From positions 21,818 to 85,817 of IMG/VR virus record IMGVR_UViG_3300006749_000011: DNA of 64,000 nucleotides; one strand, 5' to 3'. The notes beneath the pieces are model-generated. The model was not told where the DNA came from and ran no database searches. It saw only the letters and a list, made by a program, of their open reading frames with translations. The position numbers were made by a program, and so were the translations under genes. The first letter of the stretch is position 1, and each line of letters opens with the position of its first letter. Source of the DNA: a virus. This document shows positions 29,358-37,453 of this stretch, in pieces.

Positions 29358-29389
29358 TTGACAAATTTTCAAAACGTGTTATACTAAAA
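29358..29389 (+). promoter_or_regulatory. Sigma-70-type promoter, duplicated element copy 1
   Basis: TTGACA (29358-29363) and TATACT (29380-29385) are spaced by 16 bases, upstream of the HAD gene. The whole 32-base segment is repeated identically at 30139-30170 before the primase gene. Its downstream end runs into the 24-base repeat shared with the 28872 gene. Confidence 0.8.
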
Positions 29390-29409
29390 ACTATTTAGAC
29401 ATAAAGAGG
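29386..29409 (+). repeat. 24-base direct repeat, copy 2, with AACTATTTA element at 29389-29397
   Basis: This is an exact copy of 28841-28864. The AACTATTTA element inside it ends 19 bases before the ATG at 29417. Here the element follows a sigma-70 -10 box directly, so the sigma-70 start site would fall within it. Confidence 0.9.
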
Positions 29410-29416
29410 TACCTTT

Positions 29417-30142
29417 ATGCAATTGATTATGGAAAACTGGAAACAATTTATAAAAGAAAATGTTGGCTCAAAGTTCAAAATTTTTTTAGATATGGACGGA
29501 GTTCTAGTAGCATTTACCAAAGGTCATGCAGAAGCCATCATAGCATCTATTCAAAAAGACCCAGAGACAATCAAATCTAAAAGTTCAAAAAAAATATTAA
29601 AAAAAATTAACGCCTATCAAGGAGAAGATCGAGAAGAGATTACCATAGACTTTTTAAATAATTTATTAGTTAAAAGAGACAACAAACTTGAAATGACAAA
29701 GTGGGAAAAACTAATAAAAAGTTTTCAATTTAAACCAATAACCAACAACATGGACTATTGGGTTAATTTAGAAAAGGCTGAAGGTTGTGATGAACTAGTT
29801 AAAGGTTGCCGCGATCTTGTTGGCTATGAAAATGTTTACATTTTATCTGCTCCAATAAACAACGACGAAGGCTCTTATCAAGGAAAAATGGAATGGTTAA
29901 AAAACTCTGGTCTTGGCTTTGATGAGGAGCACATTATTTTAAATTCAGAAAAACAAGAAGTGACTGATCGGTTTCCAAACGCTACATGTATTTTAGTAGA
30001 TGATAGAGAAAAATATTTAAATAAATTTGCAGATGAAGATTTGGAAAATCCTGGAATTGGAGTGTTACATTCGCCAAAAGCATCATTAAATGGAGCTAGC
30101 AACTCTTTAAACAAACTTAAAGAAATTATAAAAACTTCTTGA
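29417..30142 (+). CDS. HAD-family phosphatase (5'-nucleotidase-like) with N-terminal tag
   Basis: This is a 241-residue protein. After the tag M-Q-L-I-M-E-N-W comes I12-K13-E14, a potential prohead-protease site. The HAD motif I follows directly: F-L-D-M-D-G-V-L with D25 as nucleophile and D27 as acid/base. Motif II is in Y-I-L-S-A-P, and motif IV is in I-L-V-D-D-R-E-K-Y. The layout resembles 5'(3')-deoxyribonucleotidases (NT5C-like), which act on nucleoside monophosphates, though polynucleotide 3'-phosphatase activity is also possible. It has a dedicated sigma-70 promoter. The enzyme domain starts immediately after the presumptive cleavage site. Confidence 0.75.
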   Translation: MQLIMENWKQFIKENVGSKFKIFLDMDGVLVAFTKGHAEAIIASIQKDPETIKSKSSKKILKKINAYQGEDREEITIDFLNNLLVKRDNKLEMTKWEKLIKSFQFKPITNNMDYWVNLEKAEGCDELVKGCRDLVGYENVYILSAPINNDEGSYQGKMEWLKNSGLGFDEEHIILNSEKQEVTDRFPNATCILVDDREKYLNKFADEDLENPGIGVLHSPKASLNGASNSLNKLKEIIKTS

Positions 30143-30170
30143 CAAATTTTCAAAACGTGTTATACTAAAA
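30139..30170 (+). promoter_or_regulatory. Sigma-70-type promoter, duplicated element copy 2, for primase
   Basis: TTGACA (30139-30144) and TATACT (30161-30166), spacing 16, are identical over 32 bases to 29358-29389. The -35 overlaps the stop of the HAD gene. CGGAGG follows at about 30174-30179 as the ribosome-binding site of the primase gene. Confidence 0.8.
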
Positions 30171-30184
30171 TCACGGAGGAAATT

Positions 30185-31120
30185 ATGGAGGAAAAAAGAA
30201 AGATGTTAACCGACATGCTCGGTTCATATCATCGTAAGGGTAATGAACATTTGTATCACTGTCCTTATTGTAAACACCACAAAAAGAAAATGTCTGTAAA
30301 CTTTGCAAATGGATTCTTTAAATGTTGGGTTTGCGATATTCGTGGAAAGAACATTTACAGGATTGTAAGAAAATTTGGCAATTACCAACAGAGGCAACGT
30401 TGGTTAGAGCTTGATGGTAGACTTGATCTCAAAGACTTTGATAAAATATATAAAGAAATAAACGAAATCGAAGAAGAGCCAACCTGCGACCTGCCAAAAG
30501 AAATAATTTCTCTTTGTAATAAAAGACTTCCACGCTCATCTCGTAAAGCAATTGATTATCTTCACAATAGAGGTATTGACGATTACCAAATAAAACTATG
30601 GAAAATTGGATATTGTACCGAGGGTAGATACGGAGGTAGAATCATTATCCCATCTTTCAATTCTAACGGAGATCCAAACTTCTTTATTGCTCGTTCTTAT
30701 GTCGGACACAGAATGAAGTACCTCAATCCAAGAACCACAAAAGACATTATATTTAATGAATTAATGATTGACTGGGATGAGCCTGTTACAATTGTTGAGG
30801 GAGCCTTTGATGCTATCGTCGCAGGAACACAAGGCATTCCAATTCTTGGTTCAACTCTTAGACCACAGTCTCGTTTGTTTCAAGCTCTTGCGATAAACGA
30901 CACACCAGTCTACATTGGTCTTGACCAAGATGCGGAGAAGAAAGCATCGTGGATGATTAAGAAAATGATTGAATACGACATGGAGGTCTACAAGATAGAC
31001 ACTTCTGCCGTTGAAGATGTCGGTTCTATGACTCCTCGACAATTCGAGAACGCAAAAGATAGGGCTCAACCTATAGACCCCGACTATTTCTTTTTTGATA
31101 AATTACTAAACGCTATCTAA
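30185..31120 (+). CDS. DNA primase, DnaG/gp61 type
   Basis: This 311-residue primase has an N-terminal zinc finger using C26-x2-C29, His31/32, and C47-x2-C50, then a central region, then a TOPRIM domain. The TOPRIM Glu is in T-I-V-E-G-A-F-D-A (about residue 206) and the D-x-D is in Y-I-G-L-D-Q-D-A-E-K (about 246-250). It would synthesise RNA primers for lagging-strand replication. Length is similar to T4 gp61 (342 residues). It has its own promoter and a strong GGAGG. No helicase partner is visible in this window. Confidence 0.88.
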   Translation: MEEKRKMLTDMLGSYHRKGNEHLYHCPYCKHHKKKMSVNFANGFFKCWVCDIRGKNIYRIVRKFGNYQQRQRWLELDGRLDLKDFDKIYKEINEIEEEPTCDLPKEIISLCNKRLPRSSRKAIDYLHNRGIDDYQIKLWKIGYCTEGRYGGRIIIPSFNSNGDPNFFIARSYVGHRMKYLNPRTTKDIIFNELMIDWDEPVTIVEGAFDAIVAGTQGIPILGSTLRPQSRLFQALAINDTPVYIGLDQDAEKKASWMIKKMIEYDMEVYKIDTSAVEDVGSMTPRQFENAKDRAQPIDPDYFFFDKLLNAI

Positions 31121-31133
31121 CCATGGAGGATAT

Positions 31134-34100
31134 ATGATAAAAATAGCACACTTTGCGGATACACATATTCGTAATCTTAAATTTCATGACGAATACAGGT
31201 TTGTATTCAATCAGATATACAAAAAACTACAAAGCCAAAAGCCGGACTACATTGTTCATTGTGGTGACTTGGCTCATACAAAGACACAGTTGTCACCAGA
31301 GTATTTTGCTCTGGCCTCTGAGTTTTTAAAGAATTTGGCAGACATAGCACCGACCTACATCATTCTTGGGAACCATGACGGTAATCTAAAGAACTCTGAT
31401 AGGGAAGATGCTGTATCGCCTATTGTAAATGCACTAAACCACCCACAGCTCCACTTGTTGAAGAACTCTGGTCGTGTTTCTCCACAAGACGGTTTATGGT
31501 TCAATGTTCTTTCTATTTTTGATAGAGGTGCTTGGATGCGACCAAAAACCGGAGATATAAATATTGCTCTTTATCATGGTGCTGTTATGGGCTCTAGAAC
31601 AGGTTCCGGCTGGGCTATGGAACACGGAGATGATGATATTAGTATCTTCAAAGGTCATGATTATGTTATGCTTGGAGACATACACAAACCACAGATTTTA
31701 GATACTGAGGGCCGCGTTCAGTATGCTGGTTCTACAATACAACAAAACTTTTCAGAGGACGGAAGAAAAGGATACAAACTTTGGACAATTAGATCAAAAG
31801 ATGATTTTGATGCTCAACATGTTATCTTTTCAAATCCCCGACCATTTGTTACTATTAATCTAGATGACAAGGGCAAGATACCTCAACACTATCACATTCC
31901 ACATGGGTGTCGTCTTAGACTAATCTCAACTGTAAACATGGATAGCTCATCCATCCGCAAAATTACCGATTTAGCGCGTTCTAAGTACAATCCGGTGTCT
32001 TTATCCTTTTTAAACAAAGGGACGTCTAATTTCACATCCTCAGACGGTCAAGAACACAAAATGGAGAATATGCGAGATGTCTCCGTTCAAGAGAGGTATA
32101 TTCGAGAATATCTAAAAGATTATGAACTAGAAGAGGACTTGATGAGTCAAGTGCTAGATCTAAACACTAAGTATAATAAAGAGGTCGAGAAAATTGAAGA
32201 GGTACGAAGAAACGTCAAATGGAATATTAAAGAGATGGAGTTCTCAAATCTCTTTAACTATGGACAAGGTAATACTTTGGACTTTGCAAATCTCTCTGGA
32301 ACTGTTGGCATTTTTGGCAAGAACTACAGTGGGAAGTCTTCTGTTATTGATTCTGCTCTTTATGGCATTTATGGCGGAACCAGCAAAGCCGAGAAGAAGA
32401 ACGTTCACCTCGTCAATCAAAACAAAACTAAAGCCTCTATCAAGATGGTGGTCGAAGCAGATGGTCAAGAGTACCAAATTACTCGTAATCTTAATAAATC
32501 TTATAAAACCCAACGAGGAAAGTCCATCCCTGTGGCCTCTGGTGATCTTGACTTCCATAATCTCACTACCGATAGTTCTTGCAACGGTGATTCTGTAAAA
32601 GATACTGAGGCTAACATAAGAAAGATTTTTGGTAATATTGAAGACTTCATGATTACTTCCATGGCATCACAGTTGGACTCTCTTGCATTTATCAAAGAAG
32701 GGTCTACAAAGCGTAAGAATAAATTGGCCAAGTTTCTTGACCTTGACATCTTTGAACAAAAGCTAAGCTTTGCAAAGAAAGACTCTTCTGAGATATCCGC
32801 ACTAATAAAGCGTCTTAAAAATAAAAAAATTACAGAACTGTTAGTAGCCAAGCAAGAAGAGATAGAAGAAATCAATGATGATATAGACCACCAAACAGAT
32901 TTGTGCAAAAAATACAACACACGTTACGAAGAACTACTTGAAGATTTTTTAAAGATAGAAGAAGAGATTAGTTCTATTCCACAAAATATCATTGATATTG
33001 ATGAACTAGAAGATGAAATAGATCGTCTTGATTTAGAAATTCACAAAGCTGGTGTAAAAGTATCTGAAAACAAACAGCAGATAAAACAAAACCAACTTGC
33101 TATTCAACAAGCAGATGATATTGTAGACTCTATAAACAAACATAGGCTTACGAAAATTTTAGAGCAGTGTAGTGAGTTCGAAGAAGCTCTAAAGTCCTCA
33201 GAACAAGAACTTAAGAAGCTTAAAACAACAGAAAAACAATCTATTAAAAAAATCAATATGCTTCATGACCATAAGTACGATCCTGATTGTGAGTATTGCT
33301 CTAACAACAAATTTGTCAAAGATGCTACAAAAGCCAAAGATTATCTCCCAACTCTTGAAGAAGAGATTGAGGAAGTAGAAAAAATAATTGATGGTTGGAA
33401 ATTGAGTATCTTTGGCCTCGATAAAGAATCAGCTAAGAAAGAATTGCAAACTTTGGATAACAGTATAACTAAAAGAGACAAGTTTATGGCTACAAACAAG
33501 AATTTAGAAATAACAAACGAATCTCTTGTTTCTAGAATTTCTTTGATGGGTAACCAAAAATCATCTTTGGAACAAGAGCGAGATGAATATAATGCTAACC
33601 GCCAAGCGATTGAAAATCTTTCCTCCTTGGTAAAATCTAAAAACGCAGTTAAGATAAAAATGTCTGAGTCCAAAGAAAGAAAAGAAAAATGTGACAAAAA
33701 GATTCAAGATTATCTTGTTGAACTTGGAGCTGTCAAAAGTACCATCAAGCGCCTTCATGTCGAAAAGCGAGAGCAAGATGAGCTGGAAGAGTCGTTTATT
33801 GCCTATGAGTTGTTTATGCGCTGTATGCATCCCAACGGAATTGCCTATGAGATAATTAAACAGAAATTGTCGCTTATTAACGAGGAAATACAAAAGTGTC
33901 TTGCAAATATTGTCGACTTTGAAGTTATGTTCGAAGAAGATGGTCGAAACCTTGACATAAATATCAAGCATCCAAAGTATGACTCCCGTCCTATCTCCAT
34001 GGGCTCTGGTGCTGAGAAGACAATTGCTGCCATGGCTATACGCCTCGCTCTGATTGAAATAACGAACTTACCCAAGTCTACTTTGTTTATTATGGACGAA

Positions 34101-34274
34101 CCAGCAACGGCTCTTGACCAAGAACACATGGAAGGCTTTGTTCGTTTAATCGATATGATAAAGGATAAGTTCAAAACGGTGTTATTGATTTCTCACTTAG
34201 ATGTTTTAAAAGATTGTGTTGATAAGACGATAGACATACAAAAAGTCGGTGGTTATGCTAAAGTAAACTGTTAA
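31134..34274 (+). CDS. Fused Mre11-Rad50 (SbcD-SbcC, T4 gp47-gp46) recombination nuclease
   Basis: This is a 1046-residue single polypeptide. Residues 1-340 are the Mre11/SbcD metallophosphoesterase, with D9-T-H11, G44-D45, G79-N-H-D82 and G181-D-I-H184. From about 370 the Rad50/SbcC ATPase begins, with Walker A G-x-x-G-K-N-Y-S-G-K-S-S at 392-403. Long coiled coils flank a zinc hook C719-E-Y-C722. The C-terminal lobe has a signature-like M-G-S-G-A-E-K (about 955), Walker B L-F-I-M-D-E-P-A-T-A-L-D (about 985-996) and a switch His in L-I-S-H-L-D. In T4 these are separate genes that process DNA ends for recombination-dependent replication. A terminator follows. Confidence 0.92.
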   Translation: MIKIAHFADTHIRNLKFHDEYRFVFNQIYKKLQSQKPDYIVHCGDLAHTKTQLSPEYFALASEFLKNLADIAPTYIILGNHDGNLKNSDREDAVSPIVNALNHPQLHLLKNSGRVSPQDGLWFNVLSIFDRGAWMRPKTGDINIALYHGAVMGSRTGSGWAMEHGDDDISIFKGHDYVMLGDIHKPQILDTEGRVQYAGSTIQQNFSEDGRKGYKLWTIRSKDDFDAQHVIFSNPRPFVTINLDDKGKIPQHYHIPHGCRLRLISTVNMDSSSIRKITDLARSKYNPVSLSFLNKGTSNFTSSDGQEHKMENMRDVSVQERYIREYLKDYELEEDLMSQVLDLNTKYNKEVEKIEEVRRNVKWNIKEMEFSNLFNYGQGNTLDFANLSGTVGIFGKNYSGKSSVIDSALYGIYGGTSKAEKKNVHLVNQNKTKASIKMVVEADGQEYQITRNLNKSYKTQRGKSIPVASGDLDFHNLTTDSSCNGDSVKDTEANIRKIFGNIEDFMITSMASQLDSLAFIKEGSTKRKNKLAKFLDLDIFEQKLSFAKKDSSEISALIKRLKNKKITELLVAKQEEIEEINDDIDHQTDLCKKYNTRYEELLEDFLKIEEEISSIPQNIIDIDELEDEIDRLDLEIHKAGVKVSENKQQIKQNQLAIQQADDIVDSINKHRLTKILEQCSEFEEALKSSEQELKKLKTTEKQSIKKINMLHDHKYDPDCEYCSNNKFVKDATKAKDYLPTLEEEIEEVEKIIDGWKLSIFGLDKESAKKELQTLDNSITKRDKFMATNKNLEITNESLVSRISLMGNQKSSLEQERDEYNANRQAIENLSSLVKSKNAVKIKMSESKERKEKCDKKIQDYLVELGAVKSTIKRLHVEKREQDELEESFIAYELFMRCMHPNGIAYEIIKQKLSLINEEIQKCLANIVDFEVMFEEDGRNLDINIKHPKYDSRPISMGSGAEKTIAAMAIRLALIEITNLPKSTLFIMDEPATALDQEHMEGFVRLIDMIKDKFKTVLLISHLDVLKDCVDKTIDIQKVGGYAKVNC

Positions 34275-34284
34275 ATCTATTTCC

Positions 34285-34327
34285 AAAGCCTATTTAGTGT
34301 AAAAGCTATCTAGGCTTTTTCTTTTGG
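34285..34327 (+). terminator. Intrinsic terminator after mre11-rad50
   Basis: AAAGCCTA (34285-34292) pairs perfectly with TAGGCTTT (34311-34318), an 8-pair stem with an 18-base loop, followed by a T-rich run. It separates replication/recombination genes from the small membrane-protein block. A CTATTTA inside the 5' arm is explained by this stem. Confidence 0.7.
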
Positions 34328-34336
34328 AGATTAAAG

Positions 34337-34609
34337 ATGAAACTCACAGAAAAACAAATCAAAAAGATTATCAAAGAAGAACTCAATAAAATTCTTAAAG
34401 AAAGTATGAGCCCTGATCACCCTGACTATGATCATGTTGCTGGTATTATTATGAGAACTTTTCAAAACATGATGCACCTTGCTCCATTGGTAAAACAAGG
34501 CATGGGGCATATGTTCGAAAATGACATTTATCATCATGTTGCTGAGGAAGCTCCTGAGCATGCAGAGTATATAACCCAAAGAGTAATGCAAATGCTTAAG
34601 GAAGTGTAA
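34337..34609 (+). CDS. Small protein with KITN-type N-terminal tag
   Basis: This 90-residue protein begins M-K-L-T-E-K-Q-I-K-K-I-I-K-E-E-L, the tag shared with five other strongly matching genes here, then L20-K21-E22 before Ser, fitting the prohead-protease rule. The remaining 68 residues are His/Met/Asp-rich (D-H-P-D-Y-D-H-V-A-G, M-G-H-M-F) and helical; the clustered His could bind metal. No family is recognised. Its TAA overlaps the next ATG. It is likely an internal head protein if the tag works as inferred. Confidence 0.65.
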   Translation: MKLTEKQIKKIIKEELNKILKESMSPDHPDYDHVAGIIMRTFQNMMHLAPLVKQGMGHMFENDIYHHVAEEAPEHAEYITQRVMQMLKEV

Positions 34610-34884
34610 TGACTAGAGAAGAATTTTTAAAAGCAGGAGAAAAAATGGAACAAGAAAGAAAAGAAAGTCTGAAACAACAACTATACCTTGACAATAAACA
34701 AAAAGGTATCCTTGATGCTCTACAAGAGAAAGCAATCTCTCGTAAGCTGCTTGTGTTTGTATCAGCAACAGCTTTGTTATGGAACGCACAACTAGACCCT
34801 GAAACTTGGGGAATGATTGCTATGATGTATATTGGTGGACAAACCGCCGTTGACTTTGCCAAAATGTGGCGACACGGTGGTTAG
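34609..34884 (+). CDS. Small membrane protein, holin-like
   Basis: This 91-residue protein has a charged coiled N-terminal half, then hydrophobic segments K-L-L-V-F-V-S-A-T-A-L-L and W-G-M-I-A-M-M-Y-I-G-G-Q-T-A-V-D. They give one or two membrane spans, ending in W-R-H-G-G. The Y-I-G-G-Q-T-A-V-D sequence resembles small holin or holin-like phage proteins I have seen, but a lysis role is unproven. It is followed by two more small membrane/coiled-coil genes, a layout common in lysis cassettes. No endolysin is visible nearby. Confidence 0.6.
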   Translation: MTREEFLKAGEKMEQERKESLKQQLYLDNKQKGILDALQEKAISRKLLVFVSATALLWNAQLDPETWGMIAMMYIGGQTAVDFAKMWRHGG

Positions 34885-34886
34885 TC

Positions 34887-35222
34887 ATGATCTGGTTGTA
34901 CAAAGCAAAGAATTGGATTGTAGCTCATAAGAACTGGTTGGTTCTTATGGGTTTGTTCGTTTTATCTTATGCTCTTGGCAAGAAAGCAAACAAGAACTAT
35001 CTTGAAATGGCTAACTTAGCTAAAAAACAATACAAGAAAGATAACGAAGAACTTGAGCATTTACAAAAAGCAAAACAAGCTAGAGATAAGAAAGCAAAAC
35101 AAAAAGCAAAAGCTGTAAAGGTTGCTCTTGAATCTGAGAAAGAAAAAAGATTAAAAGAATTAGAAACACAAAAAGCTGATCCTGATGATGTCTTTAAAAA
35201 CTTAGGAATAAAAAAGAAATGA
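34887..35222 (+). CDS. Membrane-anchored coiled-coil protein, inner-spanin-like
   Basis: The start is the ATG at 34887, two bases after the upstream stop, rather than an in-frame codon 21 bases earlier. The 111-residue product has an N-terminal membrane anchor (N-W-L-V-L-M-G-L-F-V-L-S-Y-A-L-G) and a long Lys/Glu/Ala coiled coil, matching the topology of an inner-membrane spanin (Rz-like). Topology alone is weak evidence. Its TGA overlaps the next ATG. Confidence 0.55.
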   Translation: MIWLYKAKNWIVAHKNWLVLMGLFVLSYALGKKANKNYLEMANLAKKQYKKDNEELEHLQKAKQARDKKAKQKAKAVKVALESEKEKRLKELETQKADPDDVFKNLGIKKK

Positions 35223-35608
35223 TTTTCTTACTATCTTTAGCATTTGCAGACGCACCCGAATACACCTACCTTGAAACAGGGGAACCAGCTCCGTTTGCTG
35301 GTCGTTTGTTTAACGACGAAGCGTCACAATTGATAGCTAACCAAGTCCAAGATGCAACAGATAAGTGTCTTATTGAACTGGACTATCAAGTCGGAATGGC
35401 TCTTGCAAAGAAAAACGAAGAAATTCAAGAGATAAGATCAAAGCATATCTACCAAAAGAAAGCCCTAGCATCTAAGATTGAATCCCAACAGAAGCGGATA
35501 GAAGACTTGGAGAAATTAAAAACACCATCAAAGAAGGAGCTTTGGTTCTCTTTGGGACTAATTAGTGGTGTAGCAATCACTATAGCTATAGCAAACGCGG
35601 TGAACTAA
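35219..35608 (+). CDS. Exported coiled-coil protein with C-terminal membrane span
   Basis: This 129-residue protein has a short hydrophobic start (M-I-F-L-L-S-L-A-F-A-D-A) that looks like a signal peptide. A coiled coil follows at about residues 60-105, then a C-terminal transmembrane helix (L-G-L-I-S-G-V-A-I-T-I-A-I-A). A conserved-looking L-E-T-G-E-P-A-P-F-x-G-R-L-F precedes the coil. It would sit in the periplasm anchored to the inner membrane. With the two upstream genes it may form a lysis or envelope module, but this is inference. Confidence 0.6.
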   Translation: MIFLLSLAFADAPEYTYLETGEPAPFAGRLFNDEASQLIANQVQDATDKCLIELDYQVGMALAKKNEEIQEIRSKHIYQKKALASKIESQQKRIEDLEKLKTPSKKELWFSLGLISGVAITIAIANAVN

Positions 35609-35610
35609 AA

Positions 35611-36027
35611 ATGTTAATAAAAATTATTAAAAAAGTAAAGGACTTGGTATGCCCACCAGCAACTCAGGACCTAGCTCTTAACACAAAGAACCGAGATGCA
35701 ACAATAAAAAAATATAATTACGGTCCTCTAAATGTTGACGAACCAGCAGATTACTGGAAAAAAATAGCTAAGTATTGGAAAACAACTGAAAAAGCAGCTA
35801 TGAAATCTGTGTGTTATAATTGCGTTGCCTTCGACATCTCTCCTCGTATGAAAGATTGTTTACCTGGAGATACTTTTGATGATGACGGTATTTTAGGATA
35901 CTGTTGGATGCACCATTTTAAATGTCATTCTGCTCGTGCCTGTCACACTTGGGCTAAAGGCGGACCAATAAAAAACAATAAAGAATCAGCAGAGTGGCAA
36001 AAGAAAAACTCTGGTGGTATGAAATGA
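35611..36027 (+). CDS. Cysteine-rich protein, possible metal or iron-sulfur binding
   Basis: This is a 138-residue protein. The C-terminal half has a dense Cys/His pattern: C-Y-N-C-V-A-F-D-I, then M-K-D-C-L, then G-Y-C-W-M-H-H-F-K-C-H-S-A-R-A-C-H-T-W. That is enough for a structural zinc or an iron-sulfur cluster; the C-x2-C...C...C arrangement loosely recalls high-potential iron-sulfur proteins. The N-terminus has a short hydrophobic basic helix. The stop overlaps the exonuclease start (ATGA). Function is unknown. Confidence 0.6.
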   Translation: MLIKIIKKVKDLVCPPATQDLALNTKNRDATIKKYNYGPLNVDEPADYWKKIAKYWKTTEKAAMKSVCYNCVAFDISPRMKDCLPGDTFDDDGILGYCWMHHFKCHSARACHTWAKGGPIKNNKESAEWQKKNSGGMK

Positions 36028-37082
36028 AAATAACAAAACAAGATATAAAAAGAATGATAAAAGAAGAACTCCGAAGATTTCTTGATGAAGACTTATCATT
36101 ATTAAGAGACATGACGCCCGGCGATGTTCTCGAGTACATGAGACGAGAATTGAACGGAAAGACTTGGTTTTTTTGGGATTTAGAAACAATTGGTTTTGAT
36201 GGACAGATTACACAATATGGAGCTATAGCTTATAAGATTGATGATATTGATGGTCCGATTCCAACTAAGCCATTGGCCAGATTTGATGTAAATGTTGCTT
36301 TAAATGAAGAAACACTTGAAAGACATATTCTAGAACAGGACACAATAAACAAAGCAGATAAAGTTTTTAGTGATTTTGAAAAAACCCGTGAGCGCACAAG
36401 AGAAATAGATTTTTTATTGAAATTACAAGATAAACGAAAAGAAGGAGTACCTTTCACTGTGGCTGATATGATTGGCTACACAAATTATGTAACAAGACCC
36501 GACGACAGAACTGAGGTTGAAGCTATGGAAGAATTTCTAGCATGGGTTAAAGCTTTAGGTCCAAATGTTGTTTCTGTTGGTCATAATATAAAGTCTTTTG
36601 ACAGAAATAAAATTATAAAAGAAGGGCAAAAACTTGGAATTGATACCAAGGCTTTTGAACAAATAGATATCTTCGACACAGTAAACTTCCAAAGACAAGT
36701 GCTAAAGCAAATAGCACAGTATCAAATGGAACAAGGAGATCCGAGAATGACTCGTTTCTTTGACGGAAAAGAAAAAGAAATAAAAGGCGAAGTAAAAACC
36801 ATAATGTCTTTCAATGGAAAACTTCAAAGAATGATGGATATATATGGACCAGGACCAGATTACATTCAATTGCACACGGCAATTGACGACACAAGGCAAC
36901 TAATTACTGCTTTTTTTAATATGTATACTGAAGTGAAAGACCTTATTATGACTAACGAAAAAATAAGAAACCTATCATCAGCTATAAATGTACCAAGAGC
37001 ACAAAAAGAACTAGGTACGAAAGATACAAAAGACCCATTAGATATCAGTAAAGCACTTAAACGAACAAAGAGGGGATTATGA
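36024..37082 (+). CDS. DEDDh 3'-5' exonuclease (DnaQ-like) with KITN-type tag
   Basis: The start at 36024 gives the tag M-K-I-T-K-Q-D-I-K-R-M-I-K-E-E-L and L20-D21-E22, while an upstream in-frame Met would mask it. The 352-residue protein has DEDDh exonuclease motifs: Exo I F-F-W-D52-L-E54-T, Exo II V-G-H187-N-x4-F-D193, and Exo III H284-T-A-I-D-D289. Length and the insertion between Exo I and II fit a stand-alone phage exonuclease rather than a polymerase proofreading domain. It could degrade DNA or RNA ends. If the tag directs packaging, the enzyme would be injected. It overlaps both neighbours by ATGA. Confidence 0.85.
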   Translation: MKITKQDIKRMIKEELRRFLDEDLSLLRDMTPGDVLEYMRRELNGKTWFFWDLETIGFDGQITQYGAIAYKIDDIDGPIPTKPLARFDVNVALNEETLERHILEQDTINKADKVFSDFEKTRERTREIDFLLKLQDKRKEGVPFTVADMIGYTNYVTRPDDRTEVEAMEEFLAWVKALGPNVVSVGHNIKSFDRNKIIKEGQKLGIDTKAFEQIDIFDTVNFQRQVLKQIAQYQMEQGDPRMTRFFDGKEKEIKGEVKTIMSFNGKLQRMMDIYGPGPDYIQLHTAIDDTRQLITAFFNMYTEVKDLIMTNEKIRNLSSAINVPRAQKELGTKDTKDPLDISKALKRTKRGL

Positions 37083-37453
37083 AAAAGAATGATCCAAACT
37101 ATATTGTAAAAGTGGAAAAAGCAATTGCAGAAAAATACGGTGAAGAAGCAATTGATAATCCAAAGCGACACTGGACTGATGAAAAAGAGAAAGAATATGT
37201 AAAGCAACTAAAAGACCTTTACACAACATCAAACGAAAAAGACAACTTCCAAGTTGAAGTTGGTGGCGTTTTTATTGCAGAGAAACTAATTACGAAAGAA
37301 TCTAAACGTTCTTGTCCTGTTTGTAATACTTATTCATTTAAATCAAGAGACGATGTCTATATGGCAAAATTTGATTGTTGTGAAAAATGTTATATTCAAT
37401 GGATTGAAGGGCGCGAAGAACGATGGCTTAAAGGATGGAGACCAAATGAGTAA
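37079..37453 (+). CDS. Small zinc-ribbon protein
   Basis: This is a 124-residue protein. The N-terminal part is charged and helical, and the C-terminal part holds C-P-V-C and, about 25 residues on, C-C-E-K-C, a two-knuckle zinc ribbon, followed by W-I-E-G-R-E-E-R-W. The start overlaps the exonuclease stop, and the end overlaps the next start by 8 bases. A nucleic-acid or protein-binding role is plausible but not shown. Confidence 0.6.
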   Translation: MKKNDPNYIVKVEKAIAEKYGEEAIDNPKRHWTDEKEKEYVKQLKDLYTTSNEKDNFQVEVGGVFIAEKLITKESKRSCPVCNTYSFKSRDDVYMAKFDCCEKCYIQWIEGREERWLKGWRPNE

